From NCBI RefSeq assembly GCF_001949145.1, contig NW_019091444.1, positions 220,227 to 283,054 of the forward strand: a stretch of 62,828 bases of DNA, written 5' to 3'. How positions within the stretch are numbered: position 1 is the stretch's first letter; the number at the start of each line of letters is the position of its first letter. The notes beneath the pieces were generated by a model that saw nothing but the letters and a program-made list of their open reading frames with translations, ran no database searches and was not told the DNA's origin. Positions 1 to 10,557 of this stretch are shown in pieces. A program made the translations under genes and the position numbers. The DNA comes from Acanthaster planci (Eukaryota > Echinodermata > Asteroidea > Valvatida > Acanthasteridae).

Positions 1-1756
1 CCAAGAATTTCATCAATAGCAAGGGCCTTCTGACACCCGCGAAATAGGTTTATTGTGCTCTCTCGGATTCCGCATTACAGAGGATGGTGAGTTTGAAAGA
101 CATTCCAGAATGTAAATGTTCCAGAACCTGACGCTGTCCAGCACCATCTACCCAAAGGCATGCATTCTCTCGAGTTTGGTGGGATAGGCGGTCATCCACC
201 CTAAAGAGTTCCCTGTCAGCTCCAAGTTGTTTCTGTGTATACATTCATGATGTGACGTACCATAGTTTCAGTGCCTGCGGGATACCGAAACGGCACGACA
301 GGAACTCCTTGAAGACCAACCGTTACCGTGACAGTCATTGAGAGCCGGGTCGATATTTTGAGGGACTGGGCGCCTTCACGGTAGGTGAACAAACTAATGA
401 TGAATGAGTTAGGAATTCTGACTCAGAATTGAGGTTACGAATGGCAGCCATATCAGTTCAGCGCTGCTGTTGTGGAGGAATATGTGCAAGGGGTCTACTC
501 ATGTGTATCCCTGTGGAACAAAAACACTGACCTAAAAAAATGGCTGCCATGCCAGACGCGGATCCGGAGGGATTTGGAGGACCCCCCTTTGATTGCATTT
601 TGCTTTTCTTTTCTACCTTTTCAGGGGCCCACGTTTAAAGACTGGATTCCCCCCCAAGAGTATGAACATGAAGGGGTCTTATTTTGAGACGATTAAGGGC
701 AAAACAAAGAGATTAAATGGCTTTCACCATCGATGATAACTACCCCCCCTACACGAACAAACATTTCCTGAAAACATCGGCAAAAACTTATGTATCCGCC
801 CCTGTAGGCACAACCGCTATAATTATTGGTAGATGGTGCAACTATAGAAGCTACTCCCCATCTTGAGATTCGGGCTGAGAGAGTGAAAAACCGCATGTCA
901 TCCAAAAATGGGCCACAAACCTTAAGTCATTCACCAGGGCATTTGGAAGTGCGAGAACCTTGTTTTTCAAATTCTCGGAATCAAGGCCACTCAATTCTTT
1001 GCTAGGGCCTATTTGAGTAATGCAGTAACCGTGTTTTCTGATATTGGAGTGATATTAGAAGGTTTTGTGATTTCTTTGTATAGCGCCATCTGTCGGCGTA
1101 AGGACCGAGCTTCGTCGATCGGCAAAAAGCAACATGATAGTCGAGTTCGGGCGGCCTGTTCTTGACACGAGTTTCTTGTTTTCGCCCTCGAACGGTGGGA
1201 ACAATACGCAAGAACACTGTTCTCGGAACAGGATCACACACCACCTCCTCGTCAGAGTTTTACAGGAACACACGGAAAACTCGTGAGATTGTGATTTTTA
1301 ACTGCCACAAAAAATAGCGTGATGGCTTACAAAGACGGAGACTAGCTATGGGAAGTTTTGCAAACTTAACATTACTAATTGTCTATGACACAGAAATGGA
1401 TATTCCCTTTTTAAACAGAAGCGAATTCAGCCCAGTTACCCAAACATTGACCCTCAAAGAACGTACATGGATGCCGCCATGTTGCTTGTTGCTTGATACT
1501 AACTACCAGCGATAACCGGTTGTACGTTCCCGGCGTTCAAGCAGCCGACCCACGAACAACAAATTGGACTGTTCTTGAACATACGAAAACAAGCCACCCG
1601 GACTCAGCCGAGGCTTTTATGTTCTAAAAGTTCTAATTGCCTCCTCCGTTTCATGAGGGTTACCTTCAAGGAAAATCTCGATCTTGAAGCCTAGAATTCC
1701 GACATCATCTCTGCACTTGCCCAAACCCATACAACACAAATAATATACATGTAATT
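1..1756. other. intergenic, no gene seen
   Basis: No reading frame here has recognisable protein motifs or convincing splice sites, and no RNA gene is apparent. Short open frames on both strands look random in composition. The stretch is downstream of the minus-strand receptor gene. Confidence 0.5.
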
Positions 1757-2150
1757 AATTCTGAATTTTTGTTTGCCCTGCCTAACGAATATTATAACAT
1801 TTATTTGCCCCCGAAGGCTTGTGAAAAAAACCGCAAGCCTATGGGCCTCGTCGGGCAGGGCAAAAAAAATCCAAAATTAATCAACAACTGCCCGGTGCAA
1901 ATCCATCCTTGGAAATAGTTGCTACATTTGACATTCCGATACTGGCAATCTCGGTGGTCGAGTGGTTAAAACGTCAGCACTATAGTAAGCAGGAAGTCGT
2001 GGGTTCGAGTCCTACCCGAGCAGGCCTGTGTTTTTTTTTACAAGCCTTTGGGGGCAAACACTAAGTAAACAGTGTTATAATACACGCCGGGAAGGATAAA
2101 AAATCTAAAATTAATTAACATTTCCCCGGTGCAAATCCATCCTTGAAATA
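1757..2150 (+). mobile_element. tRNA-derived SINE, composite copy
   Basis: A tRNA-like head at 1950-2021 is followed by a non-tRNA body running to about 2110. The head has an A-box-like TGGTCGAGTGG (1955-1965), a perfect B box GGTTCGAGTCC (2002-2012), and ends CTCGG/CCGAG that can pair. The body includes an AGTGTTATAATAC block. The same head plus body recurs on the minus strand at 57472-57720. Left of the head (about 1770-1880) lies an inverted piece of the body, including CGAAGGCTTG and a TTTGCCCTGCC/GGGCAGGGCAAA pair, so the locus is a nested or foldback arrangement. The phrase GGTGCAAATCCATCCTTG appears both before the head (about 1896) and after the body (about 2130). These are internal RNA polymerase III promoter boxes; activity is unknown. 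Confidence 0.75.
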
Positions 2151-2284
2151 ATATACATGTAGAAAGTCCTAAAGACCAAACCCAAGCTAACATGGAATCA
2201 AGAAGGCGCCCTTGATTTGAGAGTCAGTTGGAGCCACAGACGTCGTATAATTATTTAAAAAATGGACTCGCAATGCCTTTGTCG

Positions 2285-2452
2285 CGAACGAAGGCGCCAG
2301 CAGCCGTTTTACCTTGCCGAATACAAAGGCGATGGTTGGCATGCTTGCCATTGTAAAATTGATGCTGTGAACGAATTGGTTAACAATGACAAGTTAGCTT
2401 CTGTACTACCTTTGTATTCAGCACGGTAAGATGGTCGTCGGTGGCTTCAGTG
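2285..2452. repeat. foldback element (imperfect hairpin)
   Basis: Two arms of roughly 38 bases are inverted copies of one another. The left arm around 2300-2327 includes the stretch TTGCCGAATACAAAGG. The right arm around 2410-2440 includes CCTTTGTATTCAGCACGG. About 80 bases of unrelated sequence separate them. No coding capacity is visible. It resembles a degenerate MITE. Confidence 0.55.
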
Positions 2453-3049
2453 ACGTCTACGTGCTGATCGTTTTTTGTTTTTAAGTCCGTGGTTCGAGAT
2501 GCGATCATTTTGTTTCATATATCCCTGCCAAAATCGATTAGGGGTTGATAAATGGTCTGAATCGTCGCCTTAATGTGATCCATCCGCTGGCTAATTGCCA
2601 GGGAGGGTGCCATGCCTCCAATGGGCGACTTTGAGAGTTTTATTATTTGGTTCCGCGGGTGATCTTAACCACAGCGTGCCGTGAATACGACTCAGCCGAG
2701 TGCGCCCCCAAGTGTCCTGCGGCAAAGTGGAGACCCGAGTCAGGTCGCAGCTGACCCCTGATCAGTATAAACGAGCCATTCCCAAATAAAACATTATCTC
2801 TGCCGGTATCCGGGACTCCTTGGCAAGTTCAACCAAGACAGGTATTTCCATCGTACTTCACTTTAAGATAATTTGAAGCATGAGCATGTCCCAAAAAACT
2901 TTTTGGAAAACTTTTTATGCTGATTCATCACTTGTGGCACCCCAGTCGATTATACCGAGCCACGGAATTGAACACGTGCACGTTCATAAATACACATATT
3001 GACACCAAACAACAGCACAGAGTTGGTCTGATCTGACACACTCCAAACC
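2453..3049. other. intergenic, downstream of receptor gene
   Basis: No gene is recognisable. The stretch lies beyond the likely 3' end of the minus-strand receptor transcript. Confidence 0.4.
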
Positions 3050-3055
3050 TTTATT
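3050..3055 (-). terminator. candidate poly(A) signal for receptor gene
   Basis: TTTATT on the plus strand reads AATAAA on the minus strand, about 545 bases downstream of the receptor stop codon. A nearer ATTAAA-type variant exists near 3512. Which one is used cannot be told from sequence alone. Confidence 0.35.
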
Positions 3056-3278
3056 GTCACTCAGCAGAGATTCACTAACCTAATTATACCTTAAGTTCAA
3101 ATGCCATTCATCATCACGGGGTATTGTGGGCACGTTCGAGCGACGACCATGTTGCGGACCACTTTTCGATTTCCCCTTGTTAAACCTTTGCACAAAACAA
3201 TCCTGGGTACCAGGCAAAATCGACCATTGGTTGACAAAAAATCGTCGCTCAAATTTTTGAAACACAATCATTGATTAA

Positions 3279-3305
3279 TGCAACAACAACAACAACAACA
3301 ACAAA
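3279..3305. repeat. (CAA)n microsatellite
   Basis: A run of about eight CAA/ACA triplets lies in the presumed 3' UTR of the receptor gene. Confidence 0.85.
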
Positions 3306-3599
3306 AAACCAGACATCGAATCCGCAACTTGTCGCCGGACACGATTTTTCACACGAAAGTCTTAAGCATTGATTACTAGTCGATGATAATAATTGAGCTT
3401 AATTAGATGACCAAGTCTTGAATGGAAGCATCTTGTGATGTGGTGACCCTTTTTTTAATTACGTGCTTATTAAACAATGAGTGTATCACACTTTTTACAA
3501 CTGAGAAAGGTTTAATTTAATGAGTTAATTCTGTTATTCGGACAGAAGAACCCGCATGCTTCCAAGACTATGAATGAGTTCGGCTACTGTGTTTGGTTT

Positions 3600-4258
3600 T
3601 TACAACGCTGCCTGCACCATAGGCGCCATGTTGTTATTCATATTCATTTCAATATCCTCCCTCGGCGCAAGCACTGTCACCCTCGTTGCGCCATCCACGG
3701 TCCCGCGCCTCTGCATCCGCCGGGTGGAGCCCCTGGCCCCAATCTGCCGCCGAAAGCAGCAGGGGAACGCCTTCTTGAAGCTGGTGCGGAAGTTGTTACC
3801 CATGAAGGCGTAGACGAAGGGGTTGACGCAGGAGTTGGAGTATGCCAGAGTATAGGAAAAGATCCGGAAGTTGTACAGGGCCTCGTGCTTGCTGAAGTCT
3901 GGCCCGCCATTGGTGTAGCGATCCCAGCAGTTGAAGATGTGCGTGGGCAGCCAGAAGACGAAGAACAGGAACACGACCATCAGGAGCATGCGCGTGGTGC
4001 GCCTCTTTTGCTGAAGGTTCTTGCGAGCCCGGAGGGTGGTACTGGCCGTCAGGTTGTGCTTAGTCCACATCTCGAACAGGAGAAGCGAGTAGCAGACCGA
4101 GATGATGGCCAGCGGTATGATGTAGGTAGTGAGGAACACGTAAGTGTAGTACACCCCCCGATCGCGGTGGGTGTGGAAGGTTTCGCAGCAGGTCCAGTAA
4201 TCATCCTGGTGGAAGACCTCAACAAAGACGGCCGACGGCACAGCCATAATGTACGAGA
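3600..4258 (-). CDS. receptor exon 3 (TM4 to C-terminus)
   Basis: Encodes residues 158-376 and the TAA stop. The acceptor is TCTCTTTGCAG|TCTCG, which completes a Leu codon and reads LSYIMAVPSAVF, the end of TM4. TM5, a basic ICL3 (KNLQQKRRTTR), TM6, TM7 and a short basic tail follow. The exon is GC-rich compared with the surrounding introns. Confidence 0.88.
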
Positions 4259-7001
4259 CTGCAAAGAGACAAGGTCAATTAAGGTCAATTCGGATCAATT
4301 CAGGTCAAGGTCAGTTCGGCGGTTCCGCTGGCCAGTGACCAAATGTCACCTTTCTTGGGGCGGATCGCCCGTGTAACAGTCTCATTTTGCCGGCGTGCTC
4401 GGATTTTTGGGTAGTAGCCGAACACCGCCGAGCAATCTGCATTGCGACCCGAACGTATGCGTTTTGGTTCACTTCATGGGTGTGCTGAGTTTCTACTTCA
4501 CATAGATGATGGCGTGTAGGCCTTTGTGCAGACGTACCACCTCGTCCCCCGTCATTTGCAGCCCTCAATTCCAATAGATGGAGAATCATCAAAATAAACA
4601 AGCATTCATCACAACCCAACATTTTAACGTGTAAAACTACCCTCAGAACTGTGGGGTCCATCGTCCGTTGTCTGAGCGCCAGGGACAACCGACCCTCCAG
4701 TTCTAGAGAGTAACTATCTTGCTCCATATCCAATACGGGCGTTTCACAATATTGCGCCTCCAGGAGTTTGCAACGCGTTGGCCAATCTCAATGCGAGAAA
4801 TTTGTCGACCCAATGCGCGTTTGGATTGGCCAACACGTTGCAAACTCTTGGAGGCGCACTATTGTGAATCGCCCGTATTGTGACGGCGGCATTTGCAGAG
4901 CACAATGAAAGCACCTGCTTTTTGTTTCAAAGTAATGTAGCACTGATATATGCAGGAAACAGTGATATACAGGAAACACTGGAAATTACGATCCCTCGTG
5001 CGGCTCTGATGTTCAGACTGTGAGGATCAAACAATCTTCCAGTCTCCTCTGTGTACTCCTTCGTATTAACCGAGCCAAAATGAGGAACCTGACTACGAGC
5101 GTGTTCATACTTGTTCGACTGGAAAAATCTGCCCACCGGCTAAATGGGCGCGTTGCCGCAACGTGCTCATTTATCCGGTGCGTTCTTCTGGAAATTCGAG
5201 CACGCTGGAAAAATGAGACCGTGGCACCGGGCGGGACGCGAGAGGCCATATTGAAGTCGAAATTGAAAATACCTTTCACTTTGCACATGCACCTCTGTTT
5301 GTATTTTGCCTTCCCCTCTCACCCATTGAGGGCGCTATGGTGGACTTGCCACCCCTCGGCAATTCTGAAATTCGGCACCTGAAATTGTTGCAGCTATCCT
5401 TAGAAGCCCCCGAAATCGAGACACGGTGGCTTCATTATCCATTCTCAGAGTTTCTGGCTTGTTGCGGAAACTTTGCATAATACCCGACACTTTTCAGTTT
5501 GGACTGGTCATGCCCTCACTATCTTCAAAGCGACTGTCCAACAAAAGGCATTTTTCTTTCTTCTACTCTTGCCCACAAAGAAGTCCCAGAAAAAGATCGT
5601 ATGCCTCTTGTTAGGCGATTATACTCACGTATCCAGACGCCAAGGTTGAGGAGAAATGCCAGTCGCCTGGTTCTGTACTTCAAGGATTTGATTGGGAACA
5701 CGATGGCGAAGTAACGATCTGCACTCATCACTGTCAACGTCATGCAAGTGGCATGGACAGACGCCTGGGGAACCAGACCAAAAGGTGACATTCTGAAATT
5801 CCGCGTGAACCTAGCAACAAGTACCTTCCACGGAGAAAAGAAACGTGCTTATAATTCTCGTCGGTTTGCCGTAAGACTGAGCTCAGAGCAAAAAAGTCCT
5901 CTCCACGTCTGTAATACTTGGCTTTGCCGTCTTCAGGTTATACAAATTACAACGCAGGGCCTTGGGTGAAGGAAACGTTTTCTTCTAACCCATTTAACAG
6001 AGGACACATTCACAAAGGACAGCCCAAACAAAAGACAACGACAAGAGATGTCAAAATGTCAAAGCTAGCTGTTGTAACACTATGCCATAGGCCTAAATAG
6101 ATTTAGAACAAAGGATACAGTGCAGTTTGGGGAAGTTGGTTGTGTTTTGTAACGAGATGGAAACATTATTTCATGTACCGTAACACTGCAGGAGTAGTTG
6201 CTCCATTTCCACACTTTGCTCCCCCTACGATGAGAACCAACATTACCCAAGAGGAAGGTTTGAGGTAATGCTAAGCGCAATCTTGATCCTTGCGCTATTT
6301 AATTGTACTTCTTCCTGGGTTGATTATCCTATGAATGAATGCTATTCAAAGAGGTATCAACTCAGGATTGATTAAAATACATTTGCGCAAGGTTCAAGAT
6401 TGCTCTTAACAGTAACGCAGTGTGCATCTCTTTCGTGAGTGAGTGGGGTTCTTCAGAGAAACAGTGGATTCAAAGTTTTGGACTGTATACTCCACGGGCG
6501 CTCAGAGCACACTGTACAGAGCATTGCACTTGCTCACTAACTCGCTACTCACCCAACCCCTCACTCACCCAATCCTTCACTCACTCACTCACCCACTCAC
6601 TCAAAGAATAGATTGACACTGTGCCAAAAAGCCTTTGTCCCATTGGTACACAAGTTCAACCTTACCTGTTGAACGTACATCACGACTGTGCAGATGCCAT
6701 CGTTCAGGAAGCTGTGAGGTATAAAGGTCATGGTGGTGAAAGGTATGCAGAACAGGAGGAAGGTGAGGTCGGTCAGAGCCAGGTTAACAATGTAGTAGTT
6801 GGTGACCGTGGACATCTTCATCTGTAACACCACCACGAAGACCACCAGGGCGTTGGTGATGACTCCCACGGCCACGATCAGCGACCAGGACAAGGGCACC
6901 AAGATCGTCTCCGGATGGGGCCTGCCATCAGACTGGTAGTCGTCGTAGTACGAGAAGTTGGCCCACCCAGCGTCCCCAAATTCCGGCTCCAGGCAGGGCA
7001 T
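3600..7001 (-). CDS. kisspeptin receptor-like GPCR, three exons
   Basis: This is a complete rhodopsin-class peptide GPCR of 376 residues, joined from 7001-6666, 5764-5629 and 4258-3600. All introns are GT-AG (phase 0, then phase 1). It should act at the plasma membrane, binding a neuropeptide and signalling through G proteins. Visible hallmarks are an N-glycosylation site NFS (15-17), TM1 with N50, the TM2 motif LALTD (D78), disulfide Cys104 with Cys181 or 182 in ECL2, DRY (128-130), W156 in TM4, TM5 with IIPLAI, FWLP (259-262) in TM6, NPFVY (303-307) in TM7, and a likely palmitoylated CC (324-325). The segment YVQQASVHATCMTLTVMS joined across intron 1 closely resembles KISS1R as I know it; galanin and allatostatin-A receptors are the next candidates. 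An in-frame TGA at 7011-7013 supports the start. Two oddities: the usual Trp of ECL1 is missing (FLNDGIC) and the CWxP Cys is Phe. Family membership is near certain; ligand class is inference. Confidence 0.85.
4730..4879. repeat. near-perfect foldback element, 56-bp arms
   Basis: The left arm (4730-4786) and right arm (4823-4879) are inverted copies with about five mismatches and roughly 36 bases between them. The tips read CAATACGGGCG and CGCCCGTATTG. A related half-element lies at 17596-17652, so this is a dispersed family. It sits in receptor intron 2 and would form a long RNA hairpin when transcribed. Confidence 0.8.
5094..5209. repeat. imperfect foldback element
   Basis: The arms meet at the centre GTTGCCGCAAC (about 5152-5162). 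The left arm contains ACCGGCTAAATGGGCGCG and the right arm contains its inverted counterpart CATTTATCCGGT. Outer tips resemble CGAGCGTGTTC and GAGCACGCTGG. It lies in receptor intron 2. Confidence 0.6.
5629..5764 (-). CDS. receptor exon 2 (TM3, ICL2, TM4 start)
   Basis: 136 bases encode residues 113-157, starting ASVHATC and including the DRY motif at 128-130 and W156. The acceptor is GGTTCCCCAG|GCG and the donor is GGATAC|GTGAGT with phase 1. A second upstream AG near 5788 would add about eight residues that do not fit the family, so the nearer acceptor was chosen. Confidence 0.85.
6265..6416. repeat. foldback element in receptor intron 1
   Basis: The arms are about 55 bases each (roughly 6265-6324 and 6355-6416). 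Matching inverted segments include CGCAATCTTGATCCTTGCGC on the left and GCGCAAGGTTCAAGATTGC on the right, then GGGTTGAT and ATCAACTC near the centre. It is unrelated in sequence to the two foldbacks in intron 2. Confidence 0.7.
6528..6607. repeat. (CTCA)n imperfect microsatellite
   Basis: Imperfect tandem CTCA/CACC units with interruptions lie about 60 bases inside receptor intron 1 from the exon 1 donor. Confidence 0.8.
6666..7001 (-). CDS. receptor exon 1 (N-terminus, TM1, TM2)
   Basis: Encodes residues 1-112. The exon has an acidic, tyrosine-rich extracellular N-terminus, TM1 (about 33-58), TM2 (about 67-93) and Cys104 at the top of TM3, ending ...MYVQQ. The donor is CAACAG|GTAAGG with phase 0. 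The ATG is preceded by AAAA, and an in-frame TGA lies 4 codons upstream. No signal peptide is evident, which is usual for this class. Confidence 0.85.
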
Positions 7002-8262
7002 TTTTGGGGGTCAACTTTAGCCTCGAGGTTACCAGCTGCAGTGATTTAAATCAGAAGACATTAAATGATAGTAAAAAAAAAATTCTGGGCCCAGATTTGT
7101 GTTCGTGGAGTTGGGCTTGTGGGGCGAGATCCTACTATCCGCCGGGAATTTTGCCGGTTTCCAAAGCAAAGTGGCTAAACATTTTGACTACCTCTGTGTG
7201 AGTTCGCGTCAGAGTGCGCGAACACTTATCCTCTTGAGGAACGAAATGTCCACTGAACGCTGTTTCCTATAATCCAATTCCTTAAACAGCCAGCAGCACG
7301 CAGAAATCAGTGGTAATCGGGATCATTCATTGCAGTAGACGTGGACAATTTGATTTGGGTGCAGTGGCTCCAACAGTGAGACAGTATCCAAGAGGCTCGT
7401 CTGGTAACTTCATGCAGGATGGCTTTGGGAGTGGGTCATATTTTAGAGACGGTACGTGTAACACTTACATAACTATGAGAAATTACAAGGAAGAGGCACA
7501 TTTCGGAATTAGAGTGTAGGCCTACGTGTCCCCATGATGCGATCACTGTCATCCGCTGATCACTATCAGCGAGCGAACAGAGCCCGCAGAGGTTGTTTGC
7601 AATTAACCCCGCCCCAGCTGGGCCGGTCGCCGCTCGATGAGCGCTTACGTTCTCCCCGATCTACTTAACGATGTTGTGCCGAAAGCCCATGATTCATTTG
7701 TCAACGGGACTCCGTCTAAACAAAATTGCAGGCGGGTGTGAACCGAGGAATTGATTTAACCCCCCCTCCCCACTGCACGGTTTCTAATACATGACGAAGA
7801 TGTACGGGAAATTCCTCAGCCACTTTTTGACCGCGTGTGATGTAAACTCTACGACGAATCGCCTGATAAAACGTTGTAGTAATAACCAGAATTCGGACCA
7901 AGTGACACGGGTGGTTGTTTTATGCCTTTGTTTATGGGAAAATAAAACAAGGGATGCAGACCCAAAATTTATGGTTCGAAGGGAAAGAGCGCTCAAACTC
8001 TGTGTACGAAACTGCGATGGAGTCCCCCTGGTCTGCAAGCTTTCGCGGCTGGATGATATCTGTCATTGCCAGACATTTGACCGAACACTTCTCGTCACGG
8101 AAGACGCATGAAATTGATTAAGACGATGGACGGCAGTTTCTCCCGTCCAGTAAGGCTCATCAAGTTTTGGCGCGCTTTCTCTGACCTTACTGCCATGAAG
8201 TCTTATTCCTTAAATCTGAGCGAGAAGGTATCAATTAAAGAGGAATCTTAAGTCTTCTTTAT
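7002..8262. other. upstream region of receptor gene
   Basis: No coding exon is recognised. This should hold the 5' UTR and promoter of the minus-strand receptor. A CpG-richer patch near 7560-7660 contains a CCCGCCCC GC box and a CAGCTG E-box, which would suit a promoter, but no TATA box or initiator can be assigned. Confidence 0.35.
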
Positions 8263-8477
8263 CCATCTCGAGCAGAAGAACCCCCTCATCGGTTACGAAG
8301 AGCCATGTTGATGGGTAGTGGTCATTTTGTTGGTAGCGACCGGGCCGTAACGCGTGTAATGTCATATTCGTTTGTGAACCAGCGAAATGCAGTTCCCACA
8401 AAAAGGAGGAGCCTCCATTGCTAGGAAAATTGAGACCTGTCTTGGTCCAGCTCGGGGCTCATGGTCTCGTTATGGTG
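8263..8477 (+). repeat. dispersed repeat A, copy 1
   Basis: A block of about 210 bases starts near CTCGAGCAGAAG and contains CACCCCCTCATCGGTT-like, ATTTTGTTGGTAGCGA and TCGTGAACCA-like segments. It matches 17117-17325 in the same order and orientation with scattered substitutions and small indels. It has no coding capacity and its class is unknown. Confidence 0.7.
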
Positions 8478-8552
8478 TTCCCGGGGAATGTGTCTATTTT
8501 TACCCTATAAAGAATCCTTTTGATAGAACTCTGACAGCGACACTGTTGAAAT

Positions 8553-8642
8553 GAAAACCAAACCAATCAAACCCAAACTCAATCCCATACCCAAACCCAA
8601 ACCAAAGCAAACCAAAACCAGAACCATACCAAAACCAAACAA
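8553..8642. repeat. CA/CCAAA-rich low-complexity tract
   Basis: Irregular CCAAA/CCCAAA units occupy about 90 bases. The aromatic peptide on the opposite strand (WFGFGYG-type) is an artefact of the repeat. Confidence 0.75.
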
Positions 8643-10276
8643 AACAGTGATGGGAAATTCTTGGGCATTGTTGCTCTAACCCATTGTCAGCGAATTGGAA
8701 CAAATATTTTAACCCACTCTGTGGACGAATTTCCTCGGAAGTGTAGTCGCTTGATATTTTGACCATCCATGCTTTGACCAGCGCTGAGCAAAATGAGGAG
8801 CTAAGGCAAACAGCCGCCGATTTTTTGCTTCGGCAAACAGACCCTTTGATGGTGGTCAGCAGGCCACACTCGGAGCAATAAAAAGGCCGGGAGCTTTTCA
8901 AACAGCTGACCCCTGTCTTGATATAGGACCCTATGGCCAGTTTGTTATTTTCAGACCACGTCCTCGTTTCTCCCGCCTAACTTCACTTGATTGCAAATGA
9001 AGGTGTGAACTGCTTCCCTCGACATCTTTGCATACATTGCAAAACTGTTCATGTTTACGGCATGCAGACCATTAGTTCTACATAGACACCACGTTATATT
9101 ACCACGCGCTGTTTTTATCAACACTTCAATTTAATGGCCAGTGGCCGCAGTGCCTGCCTATAAGTCTGCCTATTTATTAAGATCAGAGTGCAACCTATCA
9201 TCTTGAAGTTTATTCTATGGCAACAGCTTCACTCTAAACACTTCGGTCGTATATTTTCTGGACACTGTCGTCAAGTTCTGTCTATGACGAGCATGAACTG
9301 TCCGGTAAGAGGGTTGAACATGTTTGGATCCGAATGTTGAGCTAACCATCCATCGTCAAATGCCAAAGTTTTCAAAAACAGTGTACCCCAAATGCCTCAA
9401 GTGACTGCAATTAAATACAAACAGAAGGACCTATACATCACGAAGCATAGTAATTTCATAACACTAAGCCCAAATCAGACTTAAGTTTAACCGAGTCAAG
9501 AGCGGATCCAGGGGGATAAATGGAGGTATGCCCCCAGCCAAAAGAATCAATTTGGAGGAAAACACTGAACGGTGATTTGGGGGGGGGTTATTTCCCTTCC
9601 TTCAAAAGTCGCGTAAAAAACACAGAGTCTCAACTCTCATAAAGACAATACAAGGTCCCCCCAAAAAATCTTCCAAACTTTTTTGGATCACCAAAAAAGG
9701 TTTGGCTCCTCAAAATTTGGTTCTATCTGTCCTTGGACAGAACATGATTAGTGCGGACAAAGTTAATACATTCAAACCAAAGTTAATGAAAAGTGGCGTT
9801 GCAAGGTCTCCGATCGTCAATTTCTATTTTTCGAGCCAGATTGGCATATGCCATATGGTACTCTTTTTTATGCCCCAGCTTTGCGACTTGGGTTCAAAAC
9901 CCGTGAACTGGGTTTGCTGGTCCCAAACCAGACTCCATGTTTCCTTAAAATATTCATCTGGGGCTTTCCTCCCATTTCAGTTACAGTTACAGTTACTTCA
10001 CTGTCTTTAAGGAGAACAGTAAATTTGCAGGTGGAAGGGTTTCCGCGGGGAAATGTAACGATAACTAAACGTGTTTTTATAACATGAGCCAACATTTGCG
10101 TTGCTGAGCTGTTTCCTTGAGACCACAGTCGATATTCTCTCGGCATTTCGTTTAGTGGGGTCGGTAGACATGGGTGTAAATCACTGGGAGGAGGGGTTAT
10201 ATTCTTTTGGGGGGCATGGGAAATAGACCATTGAATCAAACCCCCAGAGTTTTCGTGGTGAGAAACGACTTAGGAC
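8643..10276. other. intergenic, no gene seen
   Basis: Only short random open frames occur. A G-rich run near 9578 and a short GTTACA triplication near 9980 are the only notable simple features. Confidence 0.45.
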
Positions 10277-10557
10277 AAGACTAAACGCCGTGCGGCTACC
10301 GTGCCGAACTTAATTCCTACGAGTGCGGCAACATCACGGCAAAACTGCGGCAGTTGGGCGCTAAACACCGAACTCAAATAGGGCAGCGTCGTGCCACTTC
10401 CATTTGGAACGCCGATGGTGCGGCACACCCTGGCGAACTGAAGGGCTTGCTGTGCCGAAATCAATTTGCCGAGCCGAATCGCGCGCGCCGTGCCATTGCC
10501 GCGCCAGAATTAAAGATATTGAACTGACTTCAGTACGGCAGTGGTACGGCGTATAGC
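10277..10557. repeat. CGGCA-rich foldback repeat
   Basis: This unit is rich in CGGCA/TGCCG. Its ends are inverted relatives: ACGCCGTGCGGC near 10285 and GTACGGCGTATAGCCC near 10535. An internal segment around 10450-10477 (GCCGAAATCAATTTGCC) recurs inverted at about 17670-17697. Similar CGGCA-rich sequence is present near 18610-18680. It is a dispersed non-coding family of unknown class. Confidence 0.6.

Larger units (their letters stand above)
4259..5628 (-). other. receptor intron 2
   Basis: A 1370-base intron holding two separate foldback elements (4730-4879 and 5094-5209). Short open frames within it lack protein features. Confidence 0.75.
5765..6665 (-). other. receptor intron 1
   Basis: A 901-base intron. 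It carries a CTCA-type microsatellite close to the donor and a foldback element at about 6265-6416; no other gene is seen. Confidence 0.75.

Noticed and set aside
1950-2021. tRNA gene call for the tRNA-like head
   Set aside because: A and B boxes are good, but the anticodon arm does not pair properly, and the same head with the same non-tRNA body recurs at 57563-57634, so it is a SINE.
3570-4376. 268-codon open frame on the plus strand opposite receptor exon 3
   Set aside because: It is the antisense of a GC-rich GPCR exon with clear TM5-TM7 motifs. Its own product is low-complexity Pro/His/Glu-rich, with no domain and no splice or promoter support.
5765-5791. Earlier acceptor for receptor exon 2 that would start at an in-frame Met
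   Set aside because: It would insert about nine residues (MSPFGLVPQ-like) between YVQQ and ASVHATC, breaking TM3. The nearer CCCCAG acceptor gives a family-consistent junction.
8500-8901. 133-codon minus-strand frame with an aromatic WFGFGYG-like stretch
   Set aside because: The stretch is the reverse complement of a CCAAA-rich low-complexity tract. The rest has no recognisable motif.
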